Source of the DNA: Prototheca cutis
Lineage: Eukaryota > Chlorophyta > Trebouxiophyceae > Chlorellales > Chlorellaceae
NCBI GenBank assembly: GCA_002897115.2
Contig: BCIH01000006.1
Span: 1,269,202-1,320,242, forward strand
Length of the DNA stretch: 51,041 nucleotides
Direction: 5' to 3'
Shown: positions 1-14,310 of the stretch, piece after piece
Position numbering within the stretch: position 1 is the first letter of the stretch
How the letters are laid out: each line of letters opens with the position of its first letter
Translations under genes and position numbers: made by a program
The notes under the pieces: model-generated
Seen by the model: only the letters and a program-made list of their open reading frames with translations
Databases searched by the model: none
Told to the model about the DNA's origin: nothing

Positions 1-13
1 CACACACACACAC
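1..13. repeat. (CA)n at the left edge
   Basis: CA repeat at the very start, inside the intron before the first RRM exon. Confidence 0.85.
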
Positions 14-48
14 TGGCCCAATGCACGCATCAATCCAACCCCTAACAG

Positions 49-575
49 GTCGCTCCCGTGGCTGGGGCATTGTGGAGTTCGCGACGCCCGAGGAGGCTGT
101 GCAGGCCATCTCCACGCTCAATGGCACGGAGCTCAGCGGCCGCACCATCTCTGTCCGCGAGGACCGCGAAGATCGCGACGTGAAGCAGTACAATGCGGAG
201 AANGGGATCGAACCTCCCGCACGCCGGCCCCGCGAGCCCCGCGCCGGCCGCGGCCCCCGCGCCCCCCGCGCCCCCCGCGCGCCGCCGGCCCCCGCCGCCG
301 AGGGCGAGCCCGAGCCCGAGCGCGTGTCCTCTGGCCTCCAGGTCGTCGTGCACGGCCTTCCATTTGCCTACAAGTGGGCTGATCTCAAGGCCCTGTTTGA
401 GCCCGTCGGCGGTATCGAGCGCGCCGACATCGTCATCGGCCGGGACGGCCGGTCGCGCGGCTACGGCACCGTGCGGTTTGGCACCCTGGAGGGCGCCGCT
501 GCCGCCATCGAGCAGTTCAACGGCACCGAGCTGGAGGGCCGGACCCTCGCTGTCAAGCTCGACGCCTTTGCCTGA
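49..575 (+). CDS. RRM-type RNA-binding protein, 3' part (two RRMs, first truncated)
   Basis: This is the last exon of an RNA-binding protein whose 5' part lies left of the window. It opens at an acceptor (AG at 47-48) with a split Gly codon. The exon begins inside the first RRM: its RNP1 motif GRSRGWGIVEF and the following helix are present, while RNP2 is missing and must be in an upstream exon. A low-complexity Arg/Pro/Ala linker follows, then a complete second RRM starting at VVVHGLPF (RNP2) with RNP1 GRSRGYGTVRF, ending with TGA at 573-575. Two RRMs separated by a basic linker resemble the Gbp2/Hrb1 and GBP-like families that bind mRNA or G-rich single strands, but the exact subfamily cannot be fixed from this fragment. 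One N (203) falls in the linker codon before GIEPP. Confidence 0.85.
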
Positions 576-1059
576 AGTCGCTGCCGCTTATGCATGCCGC
601 CCCTGATGCGAGGTTACGGTCCCACAGCGACCGTCCCCGCAAGTGTTGCCCTGGTGTGACGAATGCAAACCCAGTACACACGTGTGTATACATGCGTGGA
701 AGAGGGGGGATTGGATGAGTGGACAGGAAAGGAAAAATGCTTAGCGGGGGCCAGCAGGTGCCCAGCGCCTCACCACCTGCACTCCCGGGGACTGCGCCCA
801 AGAATTTCGGCCAGGCCGCCCTGCACAGAAGAGAAATAAAGCTTCCCCCCAGCCGGGGAACGTTTGGGTGTGACCCAGCGCCCCGGCACGCGTCAGGCCG
901 CACATTTTTGACCTACCAGACGGAGGACCACTTCGAAAGTGATCCAAAACGGAAGTTCACCCTCCGCATAAGAGGACACCTGCCAAGCGCATCCAGGGGC
1001 CAGAAAGCCATTGCAAACCCCGATCATGGTATTTCAATCTCTCTAACAAGACAGGTACC
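576..1059. other. Intergenic: RRM 3' flank and SKIP16-like promoter
   Basis: Between the RRM stop and the next start codon I see no gene. It must hold the RRM 3' UTR and the promoter of the F-box gene. No TGTAA signal is visible on the plus strand. Confidence 0.5.
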
Positions 1060-3549
1060 ATGGGAGCACAGGGTCCCGGGGCCCTGTCGACGGATGCCCT
1101 GCTCAACATCTTTGGGTGAGTGTCGTGCCACGGTGCGGCCCTGGAGGATCGGACCTGCCTCAACCTTCATGGCTGCGTCATGTGCACCCAGATACGCGAA
1201 TATTTTTATTATCACCGCGCATCCCCCCAATCCGACGCGCGTTGTTTTAGGCGGCTCGATTGTGAGTCCCTGCTCCGGGCCGGCTGGGTGTGTCGGGCCT
1301 GGCGCCAGGCCCTCGACTCGGCTGAAGCCGACCAACTCTGGCGGCAGCGGCTCCTGTCAGACTGGGGCCTAGAGGAGCCCAGAAGCTTTGGAGATCGGGC
1401 GCTGTGCGACAGGGCGAGGGCCTGCTACCTGTCCTGGACGCACCAGTTCCATTGGGGNGGCCAGGTGGCCCGCAACATTGTCCGCGCCTGGTTACACCTG
1501 GAGGGATGGCTGGTCCAGCATGCGCCCGACGTTTTCCGAAGCCTAAGGTAGGATGGAGTGGGATCGAGGATGCCAGGCCATGCGACGGAGGGTTGGCCAG
1601 GAGGATTTGTGGCGACATGCAAGGGCCTTCACCATCGGACCAAACCCTGATCCCCAAATCACACAAAACCGCCAGAACCAAATTCCCACAAATGCAGTGG
1701 CCCTGCAAGTGACGATGAGCTGCAGCGACTAGATGATGCTTTGGATTTCCCACTGCCAACGTCTGTTCGGGCACTGCTCAAAATGCACAATGGGCAACCG
1801 GCTGTGGTTCGGGAGACGGAGGAACGGGATGTCTTTTGGCACGGCCTGTTTGGGGGGTAAGGCACTGGAATAGGCACAGGGGGGATGTAAATGGCTGGAG
1901 TGTAAGGTGCTTGAGGATGGCCAACCTTGCATGACTGCAGAATTCCCACTTCAGGTTGTCTGTGGACTGTTCTGCTTCCATGGATTGCCACGTTATCTTC
2001 CATGCCCTCATTAAATGCATGTGCATGCTTGATCCACCCTTTAAACACACACGCATGCACACACGTTGCAGGTGCCTTGTGTATGACTACCAGCTCTCCA
2101 CGAGGCTGCTGCCGGCGGAAGAGATGGTGATGTATGTGACTCAGCTCAAGCATGTTGCCCCCGACGAGTGCGTTGCCAATGCGACTGCGTTTTCTGAAAT
2201 CTGGAAAGTGGGAATTCCAAATGGAGGGTGCATTTGCCGAGCAGCCGCCTGATGCCCCTATCCGCTCCAGGCTGATGTGCCACCACCAGCCGCCACCTGG
2301 AAACCCACCACGCAGGCTGGTCCTGGCCGCCGATGCGACTCGGCAAAAGCTGTTTTATACAACACACACTGGCACGCTGCATGTGCGTTCCGCGGACGGG
2401 AGCACAGATGTCAATGCCGTCCCTGATGATGCCCACACACGTGCGCTGGGTTTATTGATGTGTGTGGGGTGGGGATCTGGACAGGGTCGATGACATGCAG
2501 TCTGGTAAGGAAGGGGCCTGTTTTGGGGCATCGTCGAACCCCGAGGTGATTCGCAGCAATAGGGGCACAGCAACCAATGGCCAGGCGCGGCCCTGGACAA
2601 CGCCGGTTGACTACATATACAAGCTCACTGTTTCATCCGCCACTGCCACCTTGTATCCACCAGTGATAGCAGACAGCAGGGCTCCTGACCAAGGCTCCGG
2701 CCCTGCACCCCACCACGAGCCTGACGCTGTGGAGATTTGGTTTTGCGAATACGTCCGGCGCCGGCTTTCCAACGAATTTGCCAAGCCCTGGTGGGCAATG
2801 CCTGGGCGCCGGGCGGGCCCGCTGTCGTTGTTCCCTGCCCCGCCATCGGGGGGAGGTGGCTGCAGCGGACCGGCCGCCACGCGCACGCGCTGCGGCATCC
2901 AAGTCAGCATCTCGCCGTACTTCCTTCCCGAGATGACACGCCACTTTAGCGATGGGGCCAGGGGCTCCGAGCTGCTGTTTGCTTACCAGTGAGTGTTTGA
3001 GCTCCTTGGAGACCCGGAGGCTGCGCAGAGAGGGAGGCGTTTTGTCATTGCCGATGGGATGGACTGGTCCAGGGTTGCTGTGCTCTGCAGAATGCTCCAA
3101 GTCCAAGCGACTTCTCCAAACCCCAAAGGCGTCGCTCTTGCCAACACCGGCCCGCCAAATCATCCACCCCAAATGACCAACCCCACAGGGTGACCTTCCG
3201 GCTGCTCCCACCGGCGGACCAAGAGGCGAGCTGGGTGGAGTCTGAGGCCGGGCCCTTCCGCGCACTGCACTCGGTGCAGCTGTCCAAACGCAACTGGGTC
3301 ATCACGCCCGGGGACGCGTCGTTCCGGCCCACCATTGTCCACGGCGATGGAGTCGTGGGTGAGTTCCCCCTGCTGGCCGCAGGCGGGCCCGCCGCCGGGT
3401 ACGCCTCGTGGGCGCCGCTGCCCTGCGAGCAGGGCACCATGAACGGCTGGTTTGACTTTGTGGAGGGGTCTCTGGCACGGCCGGGGCCACGGGCCTTTGC
3501 CGCGCTCTGCCCAGAAGTGGTCCTCGCCATCCCAGACTACATCTACTGA
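1060..3549 (+). CDS. SKIP16-like F-box protein with SMI1/KNR4 and ApaG domains
   Basis: Seven exons join in phase: 1060-1115, 1251-1547, 1698-1856, 2072-2207, 2290-2440, 2673-2988, 3189-3549, giving about 491 residues. The N-terminus (LSTDALLNIFGRLDCESLL, then VCRAWRQAL) is an F-box, the Skp1-binding part of an SCF ubiquitin ligase. Exons 3-5 look like an SMI1/KNR4 domain (PTSVRALLKMHNGQ). The last two exons form an ApaG/DUF525 beta-sandwich (CGIQVSISPYFLPE, GVVGEFPLL, a GTMNGWF-like end). This domain order is that of plant SKIP16, a Skp1-interacting protein of unknown substrate. The start was chosen because MGAQGPGALSTDALL leads straight into the F-box. One N lies at 1458. The function is by homology; the substrate is unknown. 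Confidence 0.85.
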
Positions 3550-4184
3550 TCTGGAGTTGGGAGTCTGTCTGTCTTGTCCCAGGACAGGCCTCAGAGTCCC
3601 CCCATTGCTGTTACAAGAGGCAAAGCAAGAATGCCCAATTTTGCTCCGGGACGGACGGATGTCCAGTGACCGACCGATCGATGAATTCATCAATGCCACT
3701 GTGACAGACCAGCCAACAAGGGACAAAACATGTCCCCCCACCAACAAAAAATACAAGCAGCCAGCTCCTTTGTGTTCCCTCTTTCTATTTCTTTCGTGAC
3801 GAATACGCGGTGCAGTAATCAAAAGTTACAGCCCAGTATATGGTTTGCACAGACGGAAACGCCCGCCGTGCCCCCAAGAGGACAGGGGCCACGGTTTCGG
3901 CCGATAGAGGCGGCACAGCTGGAGAAATACTGCTCGAGTCTCAAAGAAAAACAACCATCGTCGGCATTACCAGCGCCCAATTCAGCAATCGTTTCAGAGG
4001 GGGTAGGGGGAAGCAGTCGTGCGACCCCGGGGGACGACACGCCGGCAGGTCACAAAATTGCAGGGCCTCCCTTGTTCATTCCCAAGAGAATTGTGAACAA
4101 GGGGGGTCGCTGGAGGGCGTGTGCGCGTGTGTGCGCGCAAGGGAAGCGCTGATAATCATCAGCACCAACCTTACCGCAGGCAGC
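3550..4184. other. Convergent 3' flanks of SKIP16-like and ACS genes
   Basis: Tail-to-tail spacer holding the 3' UTRs of the plus-strand F-box gene and the minus-strand acetyl-CoA synthetase. Apart from a minus-strand poly(A) signal I see nothing else. Confidence 0.5.
3826..3830 (-). terminator. TGTAA poly(A) signal, acetyl-CoA synthetase
   Basis: TTACA on the plus strand reads TGTAA on the minus strand, about 355 nt past the ACS stop. TGTAA is the usual poly(A) signal of green algae. Assignment to ACS follows from position. Confidence 0.5.
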
Positions 4185-6634
4185 TCACTTTCCGCGGAGG
4201 CCGAGCAGGGTCTCAACGACGCTGGGGTCCGCGAGGGTGGAAATGTCTCCCAGCTGGTCCTCCTCCTTGGAGGCAATCTTGCGGAGGATGCGGCGCATGA
4301 TCTTGCCCGACCGCGTCTTGGGCAGCGCGGGCGCCCAGTGGATGACGTCGGGCGTGGCAATGGGACCGATGGCCTTGCGCACCTGCGCGACCAGGGCCTT
4401 GCGCACCTCCTCGCCCGGCGGGTACGTCGCGTCGCCGTAGAGCGTGACAAACGCGTAAATGACCTGGCCCTTGATGGGGTGCTCGACGGGCACGACAGCC
4501 GCCTCAGCGCACATGTGGTGGGCCACCAGCGCGCTCTCGACCTCGGCCGTGCCGATGCGGTGGCCAGACACGTTGATGACGTCGTCCACCCGGCCCAGGA
4601 TCCAGTAGTAGCCGTCCTCGTCACGGCGTGCGCCGTCGCCCGTGAAGTAGTATCCGCGGTACACGTTGTAGTACGTCTGCTCGAACCGCGCGTGGTCGCC
4701 CGCAATCGTCCGCAGCGACGACGGCCAGGAGCGCTTGATGACCAGGTAGCCCTGGCCGGGCCCCTCGATCTCCTTGCCTTGCTCGTCCAGCAGCGCGGCC
4801 TCGACGCCAAAGAAGGGCAGCGTGGCCGAGCCGGGCTTGGTGGGCACGGCACCGGGCAGCGGGGTGATCATGTGCGCGCCCGTCTCCGTCTGCCACCACG
4901 TGTCGACGATGGCGGCGCGCCGGTCGCCGACCACCTCGTTGTACCAGCGCCAGGCCTCGGGGTTGATGGGCTCGCCGACCGAGCCCAGGATGCGCAGCGT
5001 CTTGCGCGACGCGCGCTTGACGTAGTCGTCGCCCGCCGCCATGAGCGAGCGGATGGCCGTGGGCGCGGTGTAAAACAGCGTCACGCCATACTTGTCGACC
5101 ACGTCCCAGCAGCGGCCGGCGTCGGGGTAGGTGGGCACGCCCTCGAACAGCACCTGGCTCGCCGCGTGGAACAGCGGGCCATAGGTCACATACGAGTGCC
5201 CGGTGATCCAGCCGCAGTCGGCCGTGCACCAGTAGACATCCGACAGCTTGTGGTCAAACACGTACTTGAACGTCGTGCCCGAGCCCACCATGTAGCCGCC
5301 CGTGGTGTGCAGCACGCCCTTGGGCTTGCCCGTCGAGCCCGAGGTGTAGAGCTTGAAGCTGGGGTGCTCCGCGTCCACCCACTCCAGCGGGGCACTGGTG
5401 GGCTGGCCGGGGATGACGTCCTGCCACCACACGTCGCGGCCGGCCTTCATCGTGATCGCGTCGCGCGGCAGGGCAATGGCGTGGTCGTGCACCAGCACCG
5501 TCTCGACGGACGACGTGCCGGGCAGGGCCAGGGCCTCGTCGACAATCTTCTTCAGCTCGATCGGCTTTGCACCGCGCTTGACGCCCGAGCAGGTGATCAC
5601 CACCTTGGGCTTGCTGTCCTCGATGCGGCCGGCCAGCGACTCGGCCGAGAAGCCGGCAAAGACGACAGAGTGCACCGCGCCGATGCGCGCACAGGCCAGC
5701 ATGGTCGCGGGCAGCTCGGGGACCATGGGCAGGTAGATGGTGACGTCGCTGCCCTTGCCCACGCCCACGCTCAGCAGCCAGTTGGAAATTTGGCACACCT
5801 TGTCCCTGAGCTGCGAGTAGGTAACCACCTCAGACTTGTCGACGTCATTGCCCTCCCAGTAAAAGGCGACGCGGTCGCCCAGGCCAGCCTCGACGTGACG
5901 GTCCACGGCGTTGTAGCACAGGTTGGTCTGCGCGCCGATGAACCACTCGATCGACACGGGGCCCTTGCGCGTGTCAATGTTGTGCCTGGTGGCACCGAGA
6001 TTGTGTGTGTGTGGGGGGGGATGCCGTCAGGGTTTTGTCGGCCTTGTTGTAATGCGGCCATTCCTACGAGGCACACGTCGTCCACAAGCGCCAGACCTGG
6101 GGCCCAACCCGACGCCCGCTTCCCAGCACCACCACCAAATATTGAAGAAGAGCGAGCCTCCAACAAGATCAGAAAAAAAGTTTAAAAAATTCCAACAAGA
6201 AAACTCACCTCTCGATGGTGTCCCACTTCTTCTTCCAGTAAAAGTCCTCGGCGATCTTACCCCAGAAGGCCTGTTCATGGGGTGGGTGGACATGCGCCAC
6301 GTGTGCAAGGCTGTGCATCCTCTGTGCAATAAAAGCTTCCAACTACATGCAGCATGCATAGATCGAAACCAGGCCCGCAAGGGCAGCAGGAAGGCATGCG
6401 CACGTTGCTTCAAGCGAAAGCAAAAAGCTCTGGGGTTTGGAAAGCCCAAGGGCCCCACAACGAAGTGGCCTTCATCACGTACGATCTCGTCATCCCATCC
6501 CGAACCCTCACCTCGGGATCGCTCAGCGACTGAGCGTACAACTTCTTGTAATCATCGAGACTCTTGACGTGGGCGCCCTTCTGGATGTCGGGCAGCGGCT
6601 GGTAGACAGCGGGCCCGTCCCCGTTCTCAGTCAT
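4185..6634 (-). CDS. ACS: Acetyl-CoA synthetase (AMP-forming)
   Basis: Makes acetyl-CoA from acetate, ATP and CoA through an acetyl-adenylate. Three exons on the minus strand close in phase: 6634-6512 (41 codons, MTENGDGPAVYQ), 6270-6209, and 5985-4185, giving 661 residues, the family's usual length. Visible motifs are the N-terminal ACS cap (FWGKIAEDFYWKKKW), the phosphate-binding loop YTSGSTGKPKG near residue 275, WWQTETG, the hinge region YYFTGDGARRDEDGYYW, and the C-terminal SGKIMRRILRK holding the catalytic lysine that is acetylated in regulated ACS enzymes. An in-frame upstream ATG would add 15 residues (MNLSPRMRSPPP), perhaps part of a targeting peptide; location is therefore open between cytosol and plastid. 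No peroxisomal C-terminal signal is seen. Long open frames on the opposite strand are mirror artefacts of its GC-rich third positions. Confidence 0.96.
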
Positions 6635-7517
6635 GGCGAGTGTGGGCGGGGGGCTGCGCATCCGGGGAGACAGATTCATCGATGAGATGGTGACCGCCCT
6701 GTCGAGGGCCGATCAGACATGCACATTGCTCCATGTATCATGCTTTGATTACATGAATGGGAGCAAATTGCGGTGCGGAGCTGCGCGGTTCGCGAAAACC
6801 TTGCGGCAACCCACCTGAGGCTCGATGGCTTTACTGGGCTCTCGTCGCTGCCGAGTGATCCACTCGGCAAACTGTGCCCCGAATTCAATAGAGGACTATG
6901 CAATATTCTGGGAGAAAAAAGGAACCGAGTGTGGAAATAGGGTTGTGCCCCGCGGGGTTTTATGTGCACCTGTGCGCGCGATGACAGAGGTGCGGTCGCT
7001 CACACCGTCCACGTAAGGTGCAGTCCTCGTAGGATTCTCCCTCCTGACTAACCGGGCCTTCGCGCCCCCGGTCCACCCCCGCTGACTCGCCCCTTTTCGG
7101 ATCCGACCATCCCGGTAGCTGGGCTACCCAGTATTTGTCATGAATCGACAGAACGAAAGCAGGGATGCAAGCTGACGTGCAGGGGGTTGCCGCGGTGGAC
7201 CGGGGGATCCAGAGGACTGATTTCGCCACCCGAAGCGCATCCTGGAGATGTCCTGGAGGTGTCCGCGTGACTCAGGGCAGGGCCCCCCGCCTACCCCAAG
7301 ACCCGCTGCTGCACAATCCCGGCCGGCCTTCTTGGCACCATAGCCTGGCCAATCGCCAGTTCTCATCAGTACATGACAGAATGTGATGAACAGACGAGCG
7401 ACGGGGACTGTGAGGTGCAGGATGCGAGCTGGCCCAGCGCTGCGCCTGCAGATTTTTGGTGATGCGGCGTGGGCCGGTCCCCGACGCAATTCTGGCCCCC
7501 TCCCCGTGCAAATGCCT
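6635..7517. other. Intergenic: ACS promoter and NKAP 3' flank
   Basis: Spacer of about 880 nt between two minus-strand genes. It should hold the NKAP 3' UTR and the ACS promoter. No coding signal is recognisable. TTACA at about 6748 (minus-strand TGTAA) might serve NKAP, but it is about 770 nt away. Confidence 0.4.
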
Positions 7518-9552
<2,035 letters not shown>

Positions 9553-10338
9553 TGCACCAAACTTCCTTTGCGATGACCAGTTTATCGAGGCATTATAATA
9601 CTCTCATCACATTCGACTACAATGGCAAAATGAATATCAGTTGGAGGCAGCAACGACGGCGAGAATCTGTGTGGTATTGGTTGTTTGCTCGTCGATAACT
9701 CTTGGCCACGATTGTCCATGGCTTGGTTTGGTTTGTCGTCCATGAGCTGGGCTGACGGCAGGTGTGATGCTTGCAGGGAGAGGCAGAGCCCGTCAACGGG
9801 ATATCTGCCACTTTCTGGTCCCAGCCTCATGCAATTGGAGTCAATCTGATGACCTGCTGCTCACTCTGGAACTCATTTATGAAACTGGCTGTGCCTCATG
9901 CTCATGCATGCCACAGGCGCAGAACTGGCCACCAGCTGCTGAATGGTGGGGGGACCTCGAGCGACAAGCAGAGAGGTCCCTGATCAATAAGCCAATCGTG
10001 TCAAATGACATATGGGCCATGAATGGGTGCTGTCCCCGGCGCAAATGGGTTTGGGCCACATAAGCGATCGTCGAGTCGCCACAATTAGGAGATCCCACGT
10101 GGCCCGGTGCATCGCATGGTACGGGTTCACCAGCGATCGCGTCATGTAAAAGGAGGGGGGGACCCACTGCTGAGCCAGACCATGAAGCAGCATTGCTTGT
10201 GGGCCGTCGCAGCTCAAGGTGGCACTTCACAGGGGGACGCCTTGGCGAGAGCGCTTAAGAACTCTTTTCAGTCAGAACCCTTGCGCCCAGGTTTGGACTA
10301 CGTGACGGGCATTCAGCGCCGGCGCGCTCTGGGCCAAG
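9553..10338. other. Intergenic: divergent promoter region NKAP / RING-LON
   Basis: Head-to-head spacer of nearly 800 nt between the NKAP start (-) and the RING-LON gene (+). Short open frames on both strands show no recognisable domain. A further upstream exon of the RING-LON gene cannot be excluded. Confidence 0.4.
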
Positions 10339-13165
10339 ATGTATTGTAATTCTTCACCCTTTTGGTTTCGCCTGGCGGAGGCGAGGCGGGGCAGCACGCG
10401 GGCGCGGCGCAACTCGTTGCGACGCACGAAGAGCGGGTCTTCCTCGCAGGGCAGCGACGCGGCGAGCCAGCATGATCACGATGCTGGCTCCTCCAGCTGC
10501 GAGGAGTTTGAGGATTCCACTCAAGTCTTTCGTGAGGTTAGTATATGGAACATGCATCGAACTGACTGCGCTGGGCAATTGACTGCGCGATAGCATCGGC
10601 ATCGGGGTTTGAATCCCGGGGTGCATATGCCCATCGGCATTGGGGGTGGGAATTGGGAGGCATGGGCAGACCCCGGGATGGATGGACTGTTGGACTCTGT
10701 CCCAACCAAGCCGACGTGAGGACGTCCGCATCTTCAATCAACCTCCTTTTGGCCGCAGTTCCGGCGCATCATGCGCCAGAAGCAGGTCTCCCTAGAGACC
10801 GTGGAGGAGCAACGCGAACATCACATCCACCGGGCCCGAGAACAACTCCGATTTTGCAGGCTGCTGCTGGCCACAGCCCCGGTATGCCTTCGTGTGGACA
10901 TGCTGTTTGGGGGGGGTGCACGAGAGGGCAGGGCGATGGGTGGGTGGGTAGGCAGTTGGTGGAGTNCATGTCGCCACTTGTGCGATGGCGCTTCGGGGGG
11001 GGGGCGCCGTCGTCATGTCCTGTCCGCTTACCCACGCATAATCCAACCGCTCTACCCAGAAGATGCCCAAATTCCTGCACTCTCGACCGAGCAGGACAGC
11101 GAGTATGCATACCTGGCCCCTGACCCGTGCGAATGGGCGGCCAGCGCGCAGCTGGACGCGCAGGCAGCACTCCGTCTGCACGGAAGCTGCGAGGAAGCCA
11201 AGCAACTCAAGGTACGTGACTGGTTGGGGTTAAGAGTGTATGTCTGCGTTTGTTGGGGTTGGGCATGTGTGGGGGCGAAGCCTGCTGTCAGCGCTTTTTG
11301 GTCCCTGTCCTAGGTTGGTCGGTCCGCGATCCCCGGCCCTCCCCTTTATTGAAAACCCCTCCAAAAAAACAATGCAAACGAGCGCAGGCCGAGGCACAGG
11401 AGTTGATGGAGAGGTACGCAGCAGCGATTGCCGAGCTTAGGGCGGCGCGCAAGCGGAGCGGGCTCCAGGAACTCGTGGCCGCCGGGACCGGCAGAAAGGC
11501 ACATGACGGCTCTGACTCGGACGAGGAAGCCTCCTGCTCGCTTGCTTGTTTGCCATATGGTGTTGACGCTGTTGAAGGAGCAGCTGATGGTGCACGGACC
11601 GCGTCGTCAGTTCCCGGCCTTCTCCCCCCCTCCACAGCCGCTGCCGCCACTGCCACAGCCATGGATTCCCGGACTGCACCTGTTGCACGTGCATCAGTGC
11701 GGTCGTCAGCAAGTGCTGCAATGGCCGAGGCCGAGTGCCCGCTGTGCCTGCGGCTGCTGCACGAGCCTGTGACAACGGTTTGCGGGCACACCTTTTGCCG
11801 GACGTGCCTGTCTCGCGCGCAGGACCATTCGGCGAGTTGCCCCAGCTGCCGCGCGGCGCTGGGTCCCGGCGACATCCCCGCTGTGAGCCTGGCCCTGGCG
11901 GCCCTCCTGCGCCGCTGGTTCCCAGCCGAAGCCGCCGTGCGCGAGGCCGAGGCCGGCGAGGAGGCCGCCGCGCGGGCGGCGCGCCTGCCGCTGTTTGTCG
12001 CCGGCCAGCTCCTCCCAGGGGAGCACATGAGTCTCAACATTTTCGAGCCGCGGTGCCGGCTCATGGTGCGGCAGTGCATGCAGGGCAGCCGCAGGTTTGG
12101 CATGGTCACCCGTGTCCCCCTGCGCCAGGGTCGCATGGCCCCGCCCTCGCTCCCGGGCCTGCCCACCACTGCTGATTTGAGTCCGCTCGGTTGCGAGGTC
12201 GAGATCACCGAGTGCGTCGGGCACCCCGATGGGCGCTATGACATTCACGTTGTCGGCCGCCGCAGGTTTAAGATTGCCGGGCTCACCGACGAGGAAGGGT
12301 GAGAAGCTCTTTGGGCTTGGTGCCTGTTGGAGCTGTTTGTTGTTAGGGCTTGTGTTTTGCTGGCATATTGGATGCCCACATCTCGGAGCTCGCGTCATCT
12401 TTCACACTTTTCTCCCATCTCCCTGCCTATGGTGGTCACCATCAGCATGCTGTATACGGAGCCGGAGTGGGTGCTCGACGACCCACCGGCCATGCCGGCG
12501 CAAGAGCTCCAGGCCCTCGCCTCCGAAGTCGAGGCTGCCGCCGAGACCTGGATTGCACGCCTCCGCACCTCTGTCACGGTAAATGCGTTGTGCATTCTTT
12601 CCCCCTCTGTGCATGCATATGGCGCTGTGGTGTGCTCTGTGCGACAGCGGGGGTTGATGCGTGAAGCCTGTCTGTCCATCCATCCGTCGATGCATGTATC
12701 CATTCCGTCCATGCAGTCCCAGCCACGGCTGGCAGCGCTGTTGGACGGTGCAGACAGCAAGCCCTCTCCCGATGACGTCGAGGCGCTGTCTTTCTGGGCG
12801 GTACGCGGGCCTTTGGTTTGTGTGTGTGTCGAGCGTGGCTGGGGTGTGTGGGTATCTCGTCAACGTTTCGACCAAGAAAACACGTGCACTATGCGCCCAT
12901 GGACTGATGGCATCAGCTGCCTGCCCTGGGCTGCATGGACTGTGCAGCGACGTTCCACATCCCCAAGAAACGTCTTGTAAATCGGCGTCAACCGTGCTCC
13001 ACACCAATGAAACAGGCGGGCTTGGTGGTGCACTTGGCGGACGATCCGGCAAGGCTGCGGCTGCGCATGCTGGAGATGACACGGTCTGAGGAGCGGCTTC
13101 GGCTCTCGTGCACCATGCTGACGTCGGTCCAGCAGCGCCTGATGGGCCGGTGCTGCATCTGTTGA
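10339..13165 (+). CDS. RING finger and LON-substrate-binding domain E3 ligase (LONRF-like)
   Basis: Likely exons are 10339-10536, 10759-about 10889, 11060-11211, 11388-12298, 12446-12578, 12717-12800 and 13016-13165. All junctions close except the second, where a weak donor (C|GTGTGG) is needed to keep phase. The N-terminal part is charged and probably coiled (VEEQREHHIHRAREQLRF, AEAQELMERYAAAIAEL). A C3HC4 RING follows in exon 4: CPLCLRLLHEPVTTVCGH, then FCRTCLS and CPSCRAAL. It is followed by a LON N-terminal substrate-binding domain (LPLFVAGQLLPGEHMSLNIF, EPRCRLM, FKIAGLTDEEG, EPEWVLDD) ending in the helical SFWAAGLV / LEMTRSEERLRLS block. RING plus LON without protease domain is the LONRF arrangement, presumed ubiquitin ligases. 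The first exon is the least certain. Confidence 0.85.
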
Positions 13166-13669
13166 TGCGGTGGAATGCTTTGGGGGTCATCCGTCACGTG
13201 GAGGGAGTAAGGGCCCCTAAAATGGCTCACCCATCTCGTGTCAGGGCACCCCACCCGGGGCGACCGCTCGGCCGTGTTGCAGAACTGTTCCGGTTGCATC
13301 CTTGCACTGTACGTCTGCAGCAACGAGGAATGCGCTGCGAGGCATCGGGGCCTTTTTTCATCGACCTTTTTCTTGGCATAGGAATATCTGTCTGTCCCTT
13401 TCTCTGGGTTTCTATCATTATTTCGTGCAGAATCTATCTGTCTCTCTCGGCAACGCTTTTGACCCTTTCTTGCGCTCAAGTCGGCTCGGTAGTGCGTGCC
13501 TATTTTTTACTTTTGAAGGCACGCCTTTATTCGATCTGCAACCTGATCGATTATGAATGAACAGCATGGCCTGGTAATGTTGTCAGATGACGACTGTACA
13601 ACGCAAAAATAGTGCAACCAGCTCAGCCGACGACAGCGCTGCGATCGCTTGGGGACACTCTGCAGCACT
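13166..13669. other. 3' flank of the RING-LON gene
   Basis: No gene recognised. AT content rises here (runs of T near 13430-13510), as in 3' flanks. It ends where similarity to the copy at 23755-24290 begins. Confidence 0.4.
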
Positions 13670-14215
13670 GATGGCAGCAAATTTTTCACCCTCTGCAGGG
13701 CAATAGGAAGGTGGACCACCTCAATCATGGACTACCTTCGGGGCTCCTGGTCNTGGGAAGTTAAAGGGTCCCCAGGGGTGTAATCCCCGTTGGAAAGCTG
13801 TAACCTCCTCAGACGCATGCTCATCAGCACTGCGCCCTTGGGCGCTGGAAGAGCTTCGGCCGCTCGCCGGTCTTCCGCAGGGGTACTGCACGATGTGCCT
13901 CATGTTCAGACACGCCATCAAGTCTCTGTTCCAGAGACGATGCTCGCTGTTTGGGGGCCGGCACTCCTCGTTGGTGCAGCGCAGCAGCCCGTGGCACACC
14001 ACTGTGGGCGTCTGCTCCCTGCGGTAGGGGTGTGGTTGGGCGCAACCTGTCCTGTTGCCAAGAACGAACCCAACCCATTCTCTGAGCGACGCGGCAAGGG
14101 AATGCGGTCCAACAGGGCACTTTGTTGGAAGACATGCCCTTGCTGTTGACGTGAGGATCTTCTCACAAATCTCGAGAAGAGTTCCATCATTTTCTGCTGT
14201 TAATGCAGACGCGCA
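13670..14215 (-). mobile_element. Fanzor/TnpB-like remnant, copy 1 (RuvC-III/zinc-ribbon end)
   Basis: A stretch of about 540 nt on the minus strand is closely similar, by eye, to 23755-24290 on the plus strand, so it is a dispersed repeat. Its open frame (to 13721, one N at 13753) contains VVCHGLLRCTNEEC and then LWNRDLMACLNM. A cysteine pair followed by NRDxxAxxNM is the zinc-ribbon plus last RuvC motif found at the C-terminus of TnpB and of its eukaryotic relatives, the Fanzor nucleases. The RuvC-I/II part and any start region are absent, so this is a 3' fragment and not a working gene. The Fanzor call rests on this short motif only; another transposase with a similar end is possible. Confidence 0.55.
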
Positions 14216-14310
14216 AAATTGCATTCAAAGTGGTGGGTTTGGCTCGGAGCAGGCGTTTGTGTCGTTTGAAAACCGAGCCATGCGCACAAATACCGACAGA
14301 AAATCTTGAC

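Noticed and set aside
3840..6185. Plus-strand open frame of 781 codons opposite ACS
   Set aside because: It mirrors the GC-rich third positions of the ACS exon, has Arg/Val/His-rich composition and no domain.
10577..10625. TTTGAATCC element resembling a tRNA T arm
   Set aside because: The invariant C of the T loop is replaced and no acceptor, D or anticodon parts are found in normal or permuted order; it lies in a RING-LON intron.
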